64,000 nucleotides of DNA from Candidula unifasciata (GCA_905116865.2 CAJHNH020004902.1:152501-216500); one strand, 5' to 3'; shown: positions 35,452 to 49,064, counted from the stretch's first letter. The notes: generated by a model not told the origin, from the sequence alone. Numbers and translations: made by a program.

Positions 35452-35635
35452 CAGTTGTTCTCAACCTTCCTAATGACGCGACCCTTTAAACAGTTCCTCC
35501 TGTTGTGCGACCCCCAAACTATAAAATTATTTTTGTTGCTACTTCATAAATTCAGTGAATATGTGTTTTCACCTGGTTTTAGGCGACCCCTGTTAAAAGG
35601 CCGTTCGACCCCCAAATGCGTCGTGGCGTGTAAGG
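35452..35635 (+). mobile_element. hAT (Charlie-type) fragment resembling the SPIN/URR1 group
   Basis: It starts cagttgttctcaaccttcct, then aatgacgcgaccctttaaac, later ttaggcgacccctgttaaaa and ccgttcgacccccaaa. From memory, this order and wording is very close to the URR1/SPIN family of hAT elements (a start like CAGTGGTTCTCAACC, then a "gcgaccc" block, and a "ttaggcgacccctg" block near the end). The right terminal inverted repeat (a GGTTGAGAAC-like end) is not visible, so the copy is truncated or mutated at that end. It abuts the 3' end of a LINE copy. Confidence 0.6.
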
Positions 35636-35639
35636 TGGA

Positions 35640-36220
35640 AACGATGATGATGACTGTAAGTTGGGATGACTCATTTCACTACAGCAGAAGACATATGTTC
35701 TGTATGTCAGATACATAATACTATCAGACATTATTTACGCAACTGCAAGAAATGTGAGCTCCAAAGGACTCCCCTTAATAAAGCTATGAACATATGATCT
35801 GCGATAAACCTATCACAATTTAATGCAAGCATGGAGTAGGTGGCTCTAGAGAACTACATGGAAGGTTTAAACAGAACATCAAAGAACAGGGATTAGTGAC
35901 TCGGGTGTTAGCATATCTCAATGCAGAATAATTGCATTTTAGATTATTTTAAATATCCATAAATTTAGACAACACAGCTTAATTCTATATTATAAATGTT
36001 TGAAGGTAAACTTAAAATATATTGAACTTGAAAATTTATACTGCTACAACATTATATAATTAGTACATAAACTATGCAATATCCAGTCATAAAGCGCCTT
36101 GCCGGCTGGTGTTAGCGATCATACCTCTCCACAATCTACAACACCGTGTATCGGTTCGTGTGTTGACACCTCTTCATGTCATAACAAACTATTAATTTTT
36201 GGGAAACCATTACTTTTGTC
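35640..36220. other. Intergenic, nothing recognised
   Basis: AT-rich, no gene or element end recognised. Confidence 0.4.
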
Positions 36221-36720
36221 TTTCAATTATTGAAACTGGGGCCCATTTTATCACTTTTTTCTACCAACACCACATCTATCAGTTCTTGTAGTTCTTTCTG
36301 ACTGGTCGCTATCTTGATGGTGTCAGCATAACCTAGATCGTGTATGTTATGACCACCAACCACAATTCCAGGCATATCCATGAGAGATCTCATTACATAT
36401 TCACTGTATAGTGAAAACAAATCAGGTGATAGTACGCATTCTGGTCTTACTGCTCTCTTTATGCTCTGAAATTTTCCCACTGGATATTAATTCTTATAGC
36501 TGCTATCTGCTGCCAGTACATGTTCTTTATAATTCTTAAATCTTGTCCATCAATGTTTAACTTTATAAAAAGGTTGACTATTTCTTCATGTTTTACACAG
36601 TCAAATGCTTTCCTAAAGTCAGAGAAGCATTTAAAGATCGTTTTTTTTTTTTTTTTTTTTTTTTTTCTTTAGCTCTTTCCGACAGAGTCCAAAGGACATA
36701 TTTGGCCTCGTTTTTACATG
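36220..36720 (-). pseudogene. LINE reverse transcriptase fragment, reverse
   Basis: The minus strand has the RT block KRAVRPECVLSPDLFSLYSE, YVMRSLMDMPGIVVGGHNIH and LGYADTIKIATSQKELQELI. It corresponds to VRQGCVLSPxLFxxYxE...LxYADDTxLIA, but the catalytic YADD is YADT, so the copy is inactive. Upstream (plus 36600-36640) a piece of the preceding KAFDxV block is present. A poly(T) run at 36640-36666 interrupts it. Confidence 0.75.
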
Positions 36721-36789
36721 TTCCTTCTACAAATACACACTGCTCTTTACTAATTTCTGGATTATTCTTGTTTTTTATTCTTCTCTAAT

Positions 36790-37320
36790 TATTATCAGTA
36801 ACATTTTTGTCACATGGCTCGTAAGATATATGCAATATCGAATGATCGAAAAGAATTATTATTCATACAAATTTTTTATTTATATAGAAATAGACTCGAT
36901 ATATCCAGTTAAAACCGGGATGCGTTAAAAAGGATATAGTGGCTTTCATGAAATTGCTGCTAGTGCTGCTACTACTAATGCTACCATTGCTACTACTACT
37001 GCTACTATTGCTACTACTACTGCTACTACTGCTACTACTACTGCTACTGCTACTAACACAGGATTACAAACCTTACAATTAGAAAACGACAGTGAACTAG
37101 GAACTCTTATTGCTGCAAAAGAAAACTGATTTTAACTTCAAACCAGCCGATGTTTCTATATGTTGATTTCAATAGGTTATGTGAGAACGGTAAGTCAGGA
37201 GATTGATTGTAAACACTATCGATCTGGCAGTGTTTCCAGGCCATTAACTTCTGCTTCAGAAAATGTCATAAAAGACATAATGTTGTGTATGTCTGCCGGT
37301 ACTTATGAACTTTACATAAT
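36790..37320. repeat. CTA/CTG triplet-rich tract and unique sequence
   Basis: Bases about 36958-37055 are compound ctactactgctactg triplets. The rest has no recognised content. Confidence 0.7.
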
Positions 37321-37321
37321 T

Positions 37322-38375
<1,054 letters not shown>

Positions 38376-39284
38376 TCTGTCCATCCGGCCTACCAGCGGG
38401 CTAACTGGCTGGCTGTGTGTGCATGCCTGCATGTCTGTCTGTCAATTAGTCTAGCTCTAGAAACACTGGGAATGAAAAGGGAGGTGCTGAAAGAAGAAAG
38501 AAGAGACAGTTGAGACATTTGAAGAACATTAAAGGACGTAGAAAAAACCATACTGAAGCGAAACGATAAAGACAAGAGAGCAAGAGGTAGACAACGATTC
38601 AAACCGGAGAACAAGAGATGGGCACACAGTTGTTTGAGCGTGTACTACCCAGACAAGAGTCTGAAAGAGTAAAAGATCCAAGGCAGCCAACCTTCACTGG
38701 GGAGACGGCACCTGACTGATTGATCCTAAACCAGTGGCGGTAACTAAATGGTTGTCTCCTGAGAAGAAGTTCATAACATTCTACTCCAACAAGTTTCTGT
38801 ACAACCACAGCGGTCTAGTTTTATTGCAGCCTAGAGTATGTGTTTTATGCAAATGTATGACGTATTTCAGTGCCTTTTCAAGCCGTTTTATGTCTTTAGG
38901 ATCGTGCTGTTTTCTGCAGATAGTTCAAATGTATATACAGTCATACCTCGATCCAACTAGTATGCACACGAACATTTCGAGATAAGAACGTTTTACATAT
39001 TCCACTTGTTTTCTATGTAAATTAACAAAGATTTTAGATACGAATTTTGATTGAAAGGACCTGAAAGTGTAGAGGAGGCAAATCGGGAATGGAATGAAGA
39101 TGAAGAAAGAAGTGACCACCAAAAAGATGAGAGCTGCGTGTCTGAGAAGAAATATACTAAATACAAATGTTGGCAACAACAATTCTGAAATTCCATGCTT
39201 TTATTGTGGAAGACTTTTCTTAACGCTGTCAGGTCTCGCTAGTCAGACTATGAGTCCCATGCCCCCTCATAGCACACTGTAACA
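38376..39284. other. Intergenic with possible DNA-transposon and LINE remnants
   Basis: Bases 38936-39010 (tacagtcatacctcgatcca) look like the terminus of a cut-and-paste element. Bases 39190-39280 read IPCFYCGRLFLTLSGLASQT, like the degraded C-terminal zinc finger (CxxCGRxCxSRIGLxSH) of some LINEs. Both are tentative. Confidence 0.35.
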
Positions 39285-42200
39285 CTATGATGTACAGGAT
39301 GATCAACCCGACATGTGTGGACTATAGGAGGGGAAAAATCTGTTTATCCACTTACTTAGTCGCTCCTCTTCTACCTTGGGGTGTAGAGGTTTGCCAGAGA
39401 GATCGCCAGACGTCTCTATCAGTAGTTTTCTTTCTGGCTTTGTTCCATTCCAGTCCTCTGTCAGTTAGGGACTGTCGGATGTTGTCTTCTCAGCGCACCC
39501 TGGGTCGTCCCGGAGGTCTGGTTCCCTGGTTCTTAGCCTCCCATGCTTGCCATGGTGGCCGATTTTCTCCCATTCTGCATACATGTCCAAACCATCGTAA
39601 CTGTGACTGATCTACTCGGGTTACTAAGGGCTGGGTATCAAGATCTAGACGTATTGTCTGATTGCGGACTTTGTCCCTTCTTGTCACTTGGACCACCTTT
39701 CTCAGGTATCTCATTTCCGAGGCCTGCAGCTGGCTTCTGTGAGCTGTTATCATTGCCCATGACTCACACCCATAGGTCAGGACTGGTACATAGGTAGAGC
39801 GGTAAACAGCCATTTTCGTCCTCTTGCCAATTTCTCTTTTGCTAAGAAACCCTCGGTTTATGGCCTGGAAGAGTCTCCCAGCAGCTGCTTTTCGTGTAGC
39901 CAGCTCAGTCTCAATGCCTCCATTTTGGTCTAATACAACTCCAAGGTATCTGAACTGGTTAACCTGCTCCAACGCATACTGTCCCATCATGATCTGGTGT
40001 TTCTTCTCCTCTCTTGAGATCACCATGGTTTTAGTTTTGGAGACACTGATGGTCATCCCTTTCTTTTCAAGCTCTTCTTTCCAGACAAGTAAGTTGGACT
40101 GAAGGTGTGCCTCTGATTTAGCTATCAGGGCCACATCGTCTGCAAAAGCCAGCTCTGATATACAGATTGGTCTCATCTTCCAGTACCCTACAGAGTACTT
40201 CTTTGTCTTCTCCTTACAGGTCTTGATGACATCATCCATCATAAGAATGAAGAGGTAAGGTGAGAGAATATCACCTTGTCTAACACAGCTGGCAGTCTTG
40301 AATTCTTCTGACTTTTGGTCTGCTGTTCTTACATAATTTCTGCACTTTTTGTAGAAACTCTGTTTTGCACTGATCAGGGGTGCTGGAATGTTTTTCCCTG
40401 CCAAGCAGTCCCAGAGCTTGTTCCAGGGTACCTTGTCAAATGCCTTTTCCAGATCCAAAAAACATAAGTGAATCTCACTCTTATATTCCAGGGCTTTTTC
40501 ACTCATCTGTCTCAGTGTGAAGATAAGGTCTTGAGTACTTCGGTTTGCTCTGAAGCCGCATTGGGCCTCGTCCAGCTGTGGCTCTACCACACTTCTAAGT
40601 CTCTGCTCAAGAATTCTAGAGTAACTTTTACCGGGAATGCTGAGGAGGGATATGCCTCTGTGGTTTTCACATTGTCTGTTATCACCTTTTTTAAATATAG
40701 GTATAATGATGGCAATCTCCCAATCTTTTGGTATAGTTTTGCTACACCAGGCTGCCTGGAGAACCTTCAGTAGAAGGCGCTCACCTTTGACTCCCATATA
40801 TTTGACCATCTCTGGTGTTATACCATCATGACCTGCTGCTTTTCCCAGCTTAATCTTCTCAATAGCTGCCTTCAATTCTTCCATCCTGATGTTATCTTCC
40901 CCATGATTGAATTCCTTCTCAGCAGAGAGGTCCATTATTTCTGGGTCATGACTTCCCTCAACGCCGAGGAGCTCTGAGAAGTATTCTTTCCATCTGCCCA
41001 TGATATCATTTGTAGAGGTAAACAGAGCCCCTTCCTTGTCTTTTATGAATTTAAGTGGGCACTCTTTCTCCTTCCTCATGTTCTTAAGGGTCTTGTAGAA
41101 CAGTTTTTGGTTTTCTCTTGCATTCTTTTCCAACTTTTCTCCAAACTCTTCCCATGATTTCTGTTTTGCTTTAAGCACAATATTTTTGGTCTCTGTTCTG
41201 AGTGCCACATATTGTTTATATTTTTCTATTTCTTCAGCTGTGTTCCTGGCTGCCAGGTATTGCTTCCATGCCCTTTTCTTTTCTCCTATTTTCAATTTAA
41301 CTTCTTCTGTCCACCAAGGTGTCCTGTGTCCCCGCCTTCCACTTGGGACTTCACCACATGCTTCTACTGCAGCTGCTGTGAAGATATTCTTGAATCTGCA
41401 CCAGAGGGTTTCGGTGTCCTCTGATGATTCTTTTTCAGTTCCTATTGCTTTCACTATAAGCTCCTGGTATCTAGCCTTAATATCTGGCTCTCTTAGCTTG
41501 TATGCATTAATCCTCATCCCTTCTTGGTTGCTTGGTTTCTTGCATGGTTGTCGGCGTTGCCTTGTTGGAGCAGTTCTCTCAGTTGTTCTCTTTATTGTGA
41601 CCAGATAGTGGTCACTTCCAATCTCTGGTCCTCTCATGACTCTGGCATCTCTCACAAACTTGAATGAACTTTTCCTAACTATGGCGTAGTCAATGATGGA
41701 TTTTTCATTCTTTGAAGGTTCACATCTTGTGTATGCATGTATACGCTTGTGGGGGAATTTTGTGTTTGTAATGACAAGGTTCTGTTCCCTGCAGAATCTG
41801 AGAAGTCGCTTGCCATTATCATTCAAAACATCTTCACCATATCTCCCGATCACTCCACCCCATCTAGAGTGATCATTTCCTACTCTGGCATTTAGATCTC
41901 CTAGGAGGATAATTTCATCGTGACTGTCATCTATGGTCCTTTGGAGCAGTTCAAAGAATTCTTCTTTAACATCTACTCGCTCATCTTCATTTGGCCCGTA
42001 CACAATGACAAAATTGACAATTTTATCTTCTTCTTTCAGATCTAACACCATTATTCGCTCTGAGATGAATTTCCATCCCTTGATGTTACTAACTTGATTC
42101 CTGGCCACAATACAGCCAACACCTCCCTTGGCTCTCTCCGTCATAGGGACACCACTGTAGAGCAGCATACTTCCATCGTGATCTGTGATTCCTTGCCCCT

Positions 42201-42580
42201 TTTTCTTGGTTTCAGTCAGAGCCAAGACTCCTAATTTTTGCTTTCCTCATCTCCCCTACTAACTCGTTTTCCTTTCCGTTAATGCCTCTTATATTCCATG
42301 TTCCATAAATCGTAGTCCGTAAGCCATGCCAGTTCGTCGCCGTTAAGATCCGTCCGGTTTTCTCTCTGTAGTTACTTGTAATCGTGGTTTAAGGCAAACA
42401 GGTGATTGGCCTGTTGTGCCTTTGCATGGTGGAGGGGCTGCCTCCTTGCGGCCTCCATGCAGGCCGTCTGGCTGATTCACGGTTACCCACTACTTCCGGA
42501 GACGCATGAAGCACTCAGGTTCAGCCAGACCCTCCTCCTTTTACAGCCGGGCTTGGGACCGGTCTTAGCGGCGTTCTGTT
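39285..42580 (-). mobile_element. Near-complete LINE (RTE-like, endonuclease plus RT)
   Basis: One element in reverse. Its 5' UTR (about 42330-42580) contains ggtcccaagcccggctgtaa. The coding part begins by about 42320 (TIYGTWNIRGINGKENE) and runs to 39352. The 3' end is near 39285. Only two breaks in the coding region are visible. No RNase H and no separate first ORF are seen, as in RTE-like elements. I did not find a target-site duplication. Confidence 0.8.
39352..42320 (-). pseudogene. LINE ORF: apurinic endonuclease and reverse transcriptase
   Basis: The main open part (39490-42225) encodes 911 residues. The endonuclease has TET near residue 5 (catalytic Glu), LLGDLNARVGND at 107-118 and SDH at 204-206. 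RT motifs are GKAAGHDGITPEM at 461, motif A FLDLEKAFD at 589-597, and FADD at 694-697 in place of the common YADD. Then FRYLG at 758 and LTYGCESWAM at 816. Two lesions: a one-base gain in an A run (plus-strand t run 42235-42239) puts the endonuclease start in another frame, and a TGA at 39490-39492 replaces an expected Trp codon after GRPRVR. Past it the same frame continues 45 codons to a TAA at 39352. The element is therefore young. Confidence 0.85.
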
Positions 42581-43335
42581 TATCCACAATAAATATATTC
42601 CTTCTGAAATCATGGATTTGTAAGTTCAAGAAGATTCGACTTCACGACCCTCAGGACAAGCCCATGCTAGCTATGTCTCACTCCTCCACATCCAGCAATG
42701 AGTCTCCGTACTGATAGTACCCGTTGTCGTCCGCTCAACTACTCGTCTTGCCTCACCCCGCCCCCGCCCCCGCCCCCCTCGAATCTCAAGTGGAGCCCAG
42801 AGCCAGTTGACACTTTGCCATGGGTGTTTATGGATTCATTAGAATCCGCAAAGAATGTTAACAAATTCTATGATGCCATAGAAAAAGAAAGGGAGGTTGG
42901 GGGGGAGGGGGGTTGTAGGGGTTGGAATCAGGATAGAAATAGGAATAAAAGGGACAAATAGGGCAGATAAGTTCACAGCTGATTGTCTGGGAAGATACGT
43001 TAAATGCACGCCTTGTCATTGATGGTGATAGAGTCATTTGCTCTAACTTGTCTTAACGCCAGCGGGTCGCCCACGCCCTGGGCTGTAACTTTCATGCTTC
43101 CATATAATACAAAACACTCCTATCCTCTAGAAAGACTGAAAGACCGAAACGCACAGGTAGTACTTCCTGACGAAATTGAAATTGGACGAGTCGAATAGCA
43201 TGTAATAGAGACAATTATTAACGTAGTTACTGAGATTCGATCGATAACCAAACACCCAGGAAGAAATGTTCAGTAAACAAAGGTTGTCGGTAGTTAACGT
43301 CACGTCCTTATATTTAACTTCCCGCAAGTGTTTAT
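42581..43335. other. Intergenic, nothing recognised
   Basis: A ccccgc/cccgcccc run at 42755-42778 and a g-rich run at 42896-42920. No supported exon. Confidence 0.4.
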
Positions 43336-43354
43336 GGGATCCTTAGACTGTTTG

Positions 43355-44755
43355 CTAGCACAGTTTGTGAAATAGACTCTTTGGCAGAACAGTTTGTGAA
43401 ATAGACTATTTGGCAGAACAGTTTATGAAATAGACTCTTTGGCAGAACAGTTTATGAAATAAGACTATTTGGCAGAACAGTTTATGAGATAAGACTATTT
43501 GGCACAACAGTTTATGAAATAGACTATTTGGCACAACAGTTTATGAAATAGACTATTTGGCAGAACAGTTTATGAAATAAGACTATTTGGCAGAACAGTT
43601 TATGAAATAAGACTATTTGGCAGAACAGTTTATGAAATAAGACTATTTGGCAGAACAGTTTATGAAATAAGACTATTTGGCAGAACAGTTTATGAAATAG
43701 ACTATTTGGCAGAACAGTTTGTGAAATAGACTCTTTGGCAGAACAGTTTATGAAATAAGACTATTTGGCAGAACAGTTTATGAAATAAGACTATTTGGCA
43801 GAACAGTTTATGAAATAAAACTATTTGGCAGAACAGTTTATGAAATAAGACTATTTGGCAGAACAGTTTATGAAATAGACTATTTGGCAGAACAGTTTGT
43901 GAAATAGACTCTTTGGCAGAACAGTTTATGAAATAGACTATTTGGCAGAACAGTTTATGAAATAAGACTATTTGGCAGAACAGTTTATGAAATAAGACTA
44001 TTTGGCAGAACAGTTTATGAAATAAGACTATTTGGCAGAACAGTTTATGAAATAAGACTATTTGGCAGAACAGTTTATGAAATAGACTATTTGGCAGAAC
44101 AGTTTGTGAAATAGACTCTTTGGCAGAACAGTTTATGAAATAAGACTATTTGGCAGAACAGTTTATGAGATAAGACTATTTGGCACAACAGTTTATGAAA
44201 TAGACTATTTGGCACAACAGTTTATGAAATAGACTATTTGGCAGAACAGTTTATGAAATAAGACTATTTGGCAGAACAGTTTATGAAATAAGACTATTTG
44301 GCAGAACAGTTTATGAAATAAGACTATTTGGCAGAACAGTTTATGAAATAAGACTATTTGGCAGAACAGTTTATGAAATAGACTATTTGGCAGAACAGTT
44401 TATGAAATAGACTCTTTGGCAGAACAGTTTATGAAATAAGACTCTTTGGCAGAACAGTTTATGAAATAGACTATTTGGCAGAACAGTTTATGAAATAGAC
44501 TATTTGGCAGAACAGTTTATGAAATAAGACTCTTTGGCAGAACAGTTTATGAAATAGACTATTTGGCAGAACAGTTTATGAAATAAGACTATTTGGCAGA
44601 ACAGTTTATGAAATAAGACTCTTTGCCAGAACAGTTTATGAAATAGACTATTTGGCAGAACAGTTTATGAAATAAGACTCTTTGGCAGAACAGTTTATGA
44701 AATAAGACTATTTGGCAGAACAGTTTCTGAAATAGACTATTTGGCAGAACAGTTA
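43355..44755. repeat. 29/30-bp minisatellite, about 47 copies
   Basis: Unit tttatgaaataagactattt then ggcagaacag (30 bp), alternating with a 29-bp form lacking one a (aatagac). Runs of the two forms recur in a fixed order (a ggcacaacag pair appears at 43500-43560 and again at 44180-44225), which points to a higher-order duplication of about 670 bp. Confidence 0.97.
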
Positions 44756-45375
44756 TGAAATTCAGAGAGCGATATGTTGTTAGTTAGTGTTGTCAGTCTT
44801 TTGTGAGAATTTTGACAGGCAGGAATTTTTTTTCTGACCGTACGCAATTGTAGGCACTAACGGCTTAATTAAAGGCGTCATTTTTGCCCATGCTAATAGA
44901 CACTTCGTGGTGGGTATCGACATCTTTTTGGGATAATTTGTCGAAAGTATCGGCACCTTTTTTCAATGAAAAAAGCGCTGGTCTGAAGTAACGGATAAAG
45001 GAAAGTGAAAATTTACAAAGTATGTGGAGACGAAAGACACGAATACTTCGGATTGCCAGAATAAATAACAACGATTGTTTAAAAAGAGCTAATCAAAGTA
45101 GATCTCTATAGGCCTATACAACAGCAAACAGGAGACAGACACTGTTTTGGCCATGCAATGAGAAGAGAGGCAAAGGAAAACATCATGACACCTGGAAAGG
45201 TCAGTGGAAAGAGGTGCGGAGGCAGACCAAGAGAGATGATGCTGGATGGGCTGAAGCGATGTCATGGAGGGATATCATCAAGAGAGCTGTTCCAGGCAAC
45301 CAGGGATCGTCATATGTGAAGATGTATGAGCCCCTACACTGGTTGGCATGGCACATGATGATGAGGATGTGCAGA
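44756..45375 (+). pseudogene. LINE C-terminal end (same family as 33190-33560)
   Basis: From about 45000 the plus strand reads ERKTRILRIARINNNDCLKR, GQWKEVRRQTKRDDAG, EAMSWRDIIKRAVPGNQGSS and YVKMYEPLHWLAWH. It aligns block by block with the reverse-strand copy at 33202-33522 after several frameshifts. The first 240 bases hold nothing recognised. Confidence 0.65.
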
Positions 45376-45690
45376 TGATGGAACAAAAATGTGCATTTGA
45401 AAGCACATACCTGTGCAAGTATGAATATTAAATGGGATGAATTCATGCAAGGCGAAGAAAGAAGAGAAATTTCAGGGCAACCGACGAACATCAACCGTTA
45501 TACGACAAAGAATATGGCAATATATTTGTCGCATCCTGAGAAGTGGGCCGGACAGTTTTTCTTCTTCAAAAATGACCTTGGCTCCCAGGTCGACCCAGAC
45601 TTAAATGGGTACCAAGCACAGTCCTGAGAAGTCAAGGCGGCCGGCGTGATGCTGAGCACATCACCCACCAAATGCCGATATGTCTATAAA
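45376..45690 (-). mobile_element. Repeat with a SINE family 5 tail, reverse
   Basis: Bases 45575-45675 (gtcgacccagacttaaatgg, aaggcggccggcgtgatgct) match, in reverse, the SINE family 5 words at 11478-11590. The segment before it is unrecognised. Confidence 0.5.
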
Positions 45691-48270
45691 ATATCATTCT
45701 AGTCCTATATACTCAATAGGCCCGAAGGCGTAGAGATGGGTGGTTTACTTCTGTACCGTGAGGAGTCGCCAACAGGACAGGAATCAACAGAAACTCCAGT
45801 AAACTGGAAACAAGGGAATTGAGGAGGCGACGACATGCACTAGAAACCCTGAGACGAAGTTGATGTGAGAGGCCAAAGGTGCTAGACTTGATTCCAGTGT
45901 TGAAAGTATTGGACAGATAGCACTGACTAGATGTAACATAATGGCATAAGTTGATGAGGATGAGGATAAGACCGATGAAGAGATTTTAGGACCTTTCATG
46001 TTGTGGTTAGTTCCTGCAACACGAAGCGGTGGTCAAGAGTTGGTGTGACACTGTGTTGATATCCTCATTATGTTACTAACACATAAGACCTTCACAAATG
46101 ATCTCCATTGCTGCCGGTCTGCTGCTTTTCTACCCATGAGAACCTATGTCATTTTGAATTCCTTCATTACCATTTATACGGTCCTTCTCCGGGTTTCTGT
46201 ACGTCGTCCACGTCTCATTTCGCCATTTACCGTCCACCAGAGACCTGTCTTTCCTAAAGTGTCACGGGACATTGTCTAAACATGTCCAGGCCATCTCCAT
46301 CTTTTTGCTTTAACGTTTCCCTGTCTTCATCTTCTTCTTCTTCGATCGTTCTTCTTCTGCTTCTTCTTATTATTGTTCTTTTTTTTCCTCTCTGGGATCT
46401 TTCTGACACAAAATGTATACCAAGAGGCCGGAAGTCTTGATGAAAGCTATCCGTTCAGTCCATATCTTCCTGGGTACCAAACGACGTTGTCTTCACTGAG
46501 CTTGGAACAGGCCAGATTGCGTCTTCGCTGGCAGCACACAGTTGACAGTGTTGGAGTACATGTTCATCATTCTCTGGTGCCAAGTTGCAGCATGTTTTAT
46601 TGAATGATTTTTATTATTTTTATTTTTTTTTTTTTTTAACTTTTTTTTTGCTCCTCTCCCATCTCCCTCGTTACATTGTACTCAGTGTGATATGGTGTCC
46701 CTTAGAACCTAACGAATTTTAGCATTTATGTAGACCGATGATCTTTCGTGCATCTTTCACAGCATCTTCTCTCGTAGTTTTCCTTTGCCTCTTTTCCTCT
46801 CCAACTTTTCCATTGTACTCTAGTATTCTTCTTCTTCGATTCTCCTTTTCATGACGTAGCCAAAAAAATTAGATTGTCTCTTTCTGATATGAGCAATCAG
46901 TTCTCTTCGTGGGTTTATTTCTTTCACGACATCTTTATTGTGCTTATGAATCTGTCCAGGGTATTCTCATCATTCGTCATTAATAACACCTCATCTACGC
47001 CGCTTTCACGTCATTTTTCAATTAGCAGCCATTCTTTTCTATACATTAGGATAGGTTGTATATAGCTCTTTTAAACCTATCTTTCTATACTCATTTGACA
47101 CAGAAATGCTGCAAAGTATATTCTTCATTTCGTGAAATGCTTATCTATAAAGTAAGTAGAAAAGTAGACAATACTTTTCCACGCCTTTATGCGTGTTGAC
47201 GATAGAGAGCTAGATCTATATTTTAGTGACCAAACGGCAGTTGGTGGGTAATGTGGTCAGCATCACGCCGGCCGTGGAGGGGGGAAACAAAAGAGATGGG
47301 GAAAAGTCAACAACATTTTAAAATGTAGCGTCCGCAAACAAGAGATCACGCTGTTTATTGCCTGCCATATTGCCCTTATCTGGTCAGGTGGTTGCTGTAG
47401 AAATCATTGAAGACAATAACGCAAATAAATGAATTCTCCTAACTGAAATACAAATAAATACACTTAAAATTAAAAGCCTGTCAAACACGGCCAAACGCAG
47501 ATTGACCGTCAAGTCTTTTTGTCTGCACAAATCTGCAGGGAAGTTGTTTGTCGTCCTCGCTTTAACGAACTTCGACAAAATACCAGGCAATAAATTGTGC
47601 AGTCTATTGTTTATGACTTCTTTGCTCAAATTTGCAACTGAGAATAATTGCTTTCATTAAGAATATATTACTTAGGAGTAGAAGGAAAAGCAACAACTCA
47701 ACACTTTTGATGTGACACGGATGGCAAAGTTTGAATTACCATGTACAAAAGAAAATAATAATACTTATATTTCCGTTTTTCTAGCCGTGGAATTTCTTGT
47801 CCGCTATTCAGTTCTGAAATCACCCAAAACAGAAATTCGATCACTTCAAATGGAGAATTGAACTTATAGAAATCATTGACACGTGTGCTGTTAAGAAGGT
47901 CTGATACAAGATTAGATTCCGCCTACATTACTAGAAATCTTAACAAAGGCGGCATTTCACAAAATATTGAATTTTCTATGCCATTTCTGTTTGTCAGTTA
48001 GAGCGAGGCTTGATCTAAACAGCTGGATAACTCCAGTCATGATGTATACAAGGAAATGATGGATGGGTATTTTCTAAACTGTCTTTACCGGTTGTCTTCT
48101 CGTGGCGAATTATGAATGCAAGTCATTAACGACGAGACAAATCGGCGCTTTTGAATTGAAATCTCGTGAACTCTTACATAATCAAAAGAAAAGATAAAGT
48201 TGGGAGATGTGAACCAGCGTCACTGCACACAGTTAAAAACCATAAGTGCTCTGCCACCAGTACGGACAGC
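45691..48270. other. Gene-poor interval with possible LINE remnants
   Basis: Bases 46730-47080, read in reverse, contain ENTLDRFIS and a FFWLRHEKENRRRRILEY-like block that suggest a decayed LINE. Bases 46070-46310 may be a reverse LINE end. A SINE family 5 piece lies at 47220-47290 (gggtaatgtggtcagcatca). Poly(T) at 46622-46650. No supported host exon. Confidence 0.4.
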
Positions 48271-48274
48271 TGAT

Positions 48275-48490
48275 AAGAATTGTCCGCCTATGTCGCCGTT
48301 CGCACGTAACTCTGTAGCTACAGTGACGTGCCTCCATTTACCCCAGAGTATAACTCTGGTACCCATTTCCTAGAGGCTGGGTGAACCCCGGGAGCCACCC
48401 GGTTTCAAACACCGACCGTGGGCTGCAGCGAGTCGCAGCCTGGTTTGAAAGCGAGCTTCTTATCGACTGCGCTAACGCGGCCCAACTTAC
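48275..48490 (-). mobile_element. tRNA-derived SINE (families 2/5), reverse
   Basis: Read in reverse, it begins gggccgcgttagcgcagtcg (A-box-like) and continues to gaaaccgggtggctcccggg and gaggctgggtgaacc-like words (gggtaccagagttatactct). It is the best preserved copy of the family whose tail is seen at 11478 and 45575. It is not a working tRNA gene: the cloverleaf does not close. Confidence 0.65.
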
Positions 48491-49060
48491 TTAATCATTT
48501 AGGAATTTTAAAAATTGAGCTTTTGAACTAAAAATGCTACAGAAAAAAGTCTCAAAATAGAATATCATGGAACAAAAAGAAGAAAAACATCGACATCCTT
48601 AATGATCGGAGCATTTAGGAGAATTGGTTCATAAACAGCATCCTGTTCTGAAAGCTGTTGCATATCAATCGGCCTGTTGGCTTGCAGGTGCCACGAGACG
48701 ACAGCGACGTTCTGTAAACGACCCGTGGTGGTGATGATGATGATGATTACTGACGATAGTAGCAAGTTTTCAGGTGGTGTTGGACGATGGGAGAGGGACT
48801 TGAGTCTGAGGACTTGGGGTCGCATAGCTAGAGTAGTTGCCACAAGCTGTGCAGGTTATGTTGTTATTTTTTACTTCCTTGTTAGCACTATACAGGTGCT
48901 TGGCACAGTGTTTTATGGTTTACAGCTTGGCTGTGGTATCTGCGCTCTTCAACCCAATACATCCGATTTTAGAACATCCTTTAATTAGCCACCTTGTGTG
49001 ACATATCTGTTCAGCGAGTCTTAGGTATCTTCACTTCTACCAACCTCCCCCCCCCCACAC
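48491..49060. other. LINE 3' terminus and unrecognised sequence
   Basis: The word gacgttctgtaaacgacccg near 48707 followed by gtggtgatgatgatgatgat is the LINE 3' end seen at 35430, with a simple gat tail. The rest, including the 48677-48988 frame, is unrecognised. Confidence 0.45.
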
Positions 49061-49063
49061 CGC

Positions 49064-49064
<1 letters not shown>

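Noticed and set aside
47384..47629. 81-codon minus-strand frame
   Set aside because: No domain, no splice or conservation evidence, in an interval of decayed repeats.
48400..48490. tRNA gene on the minus strand
   Set aside because: tRNA-like head only; the body matches a SINE family with other fragments in the window.
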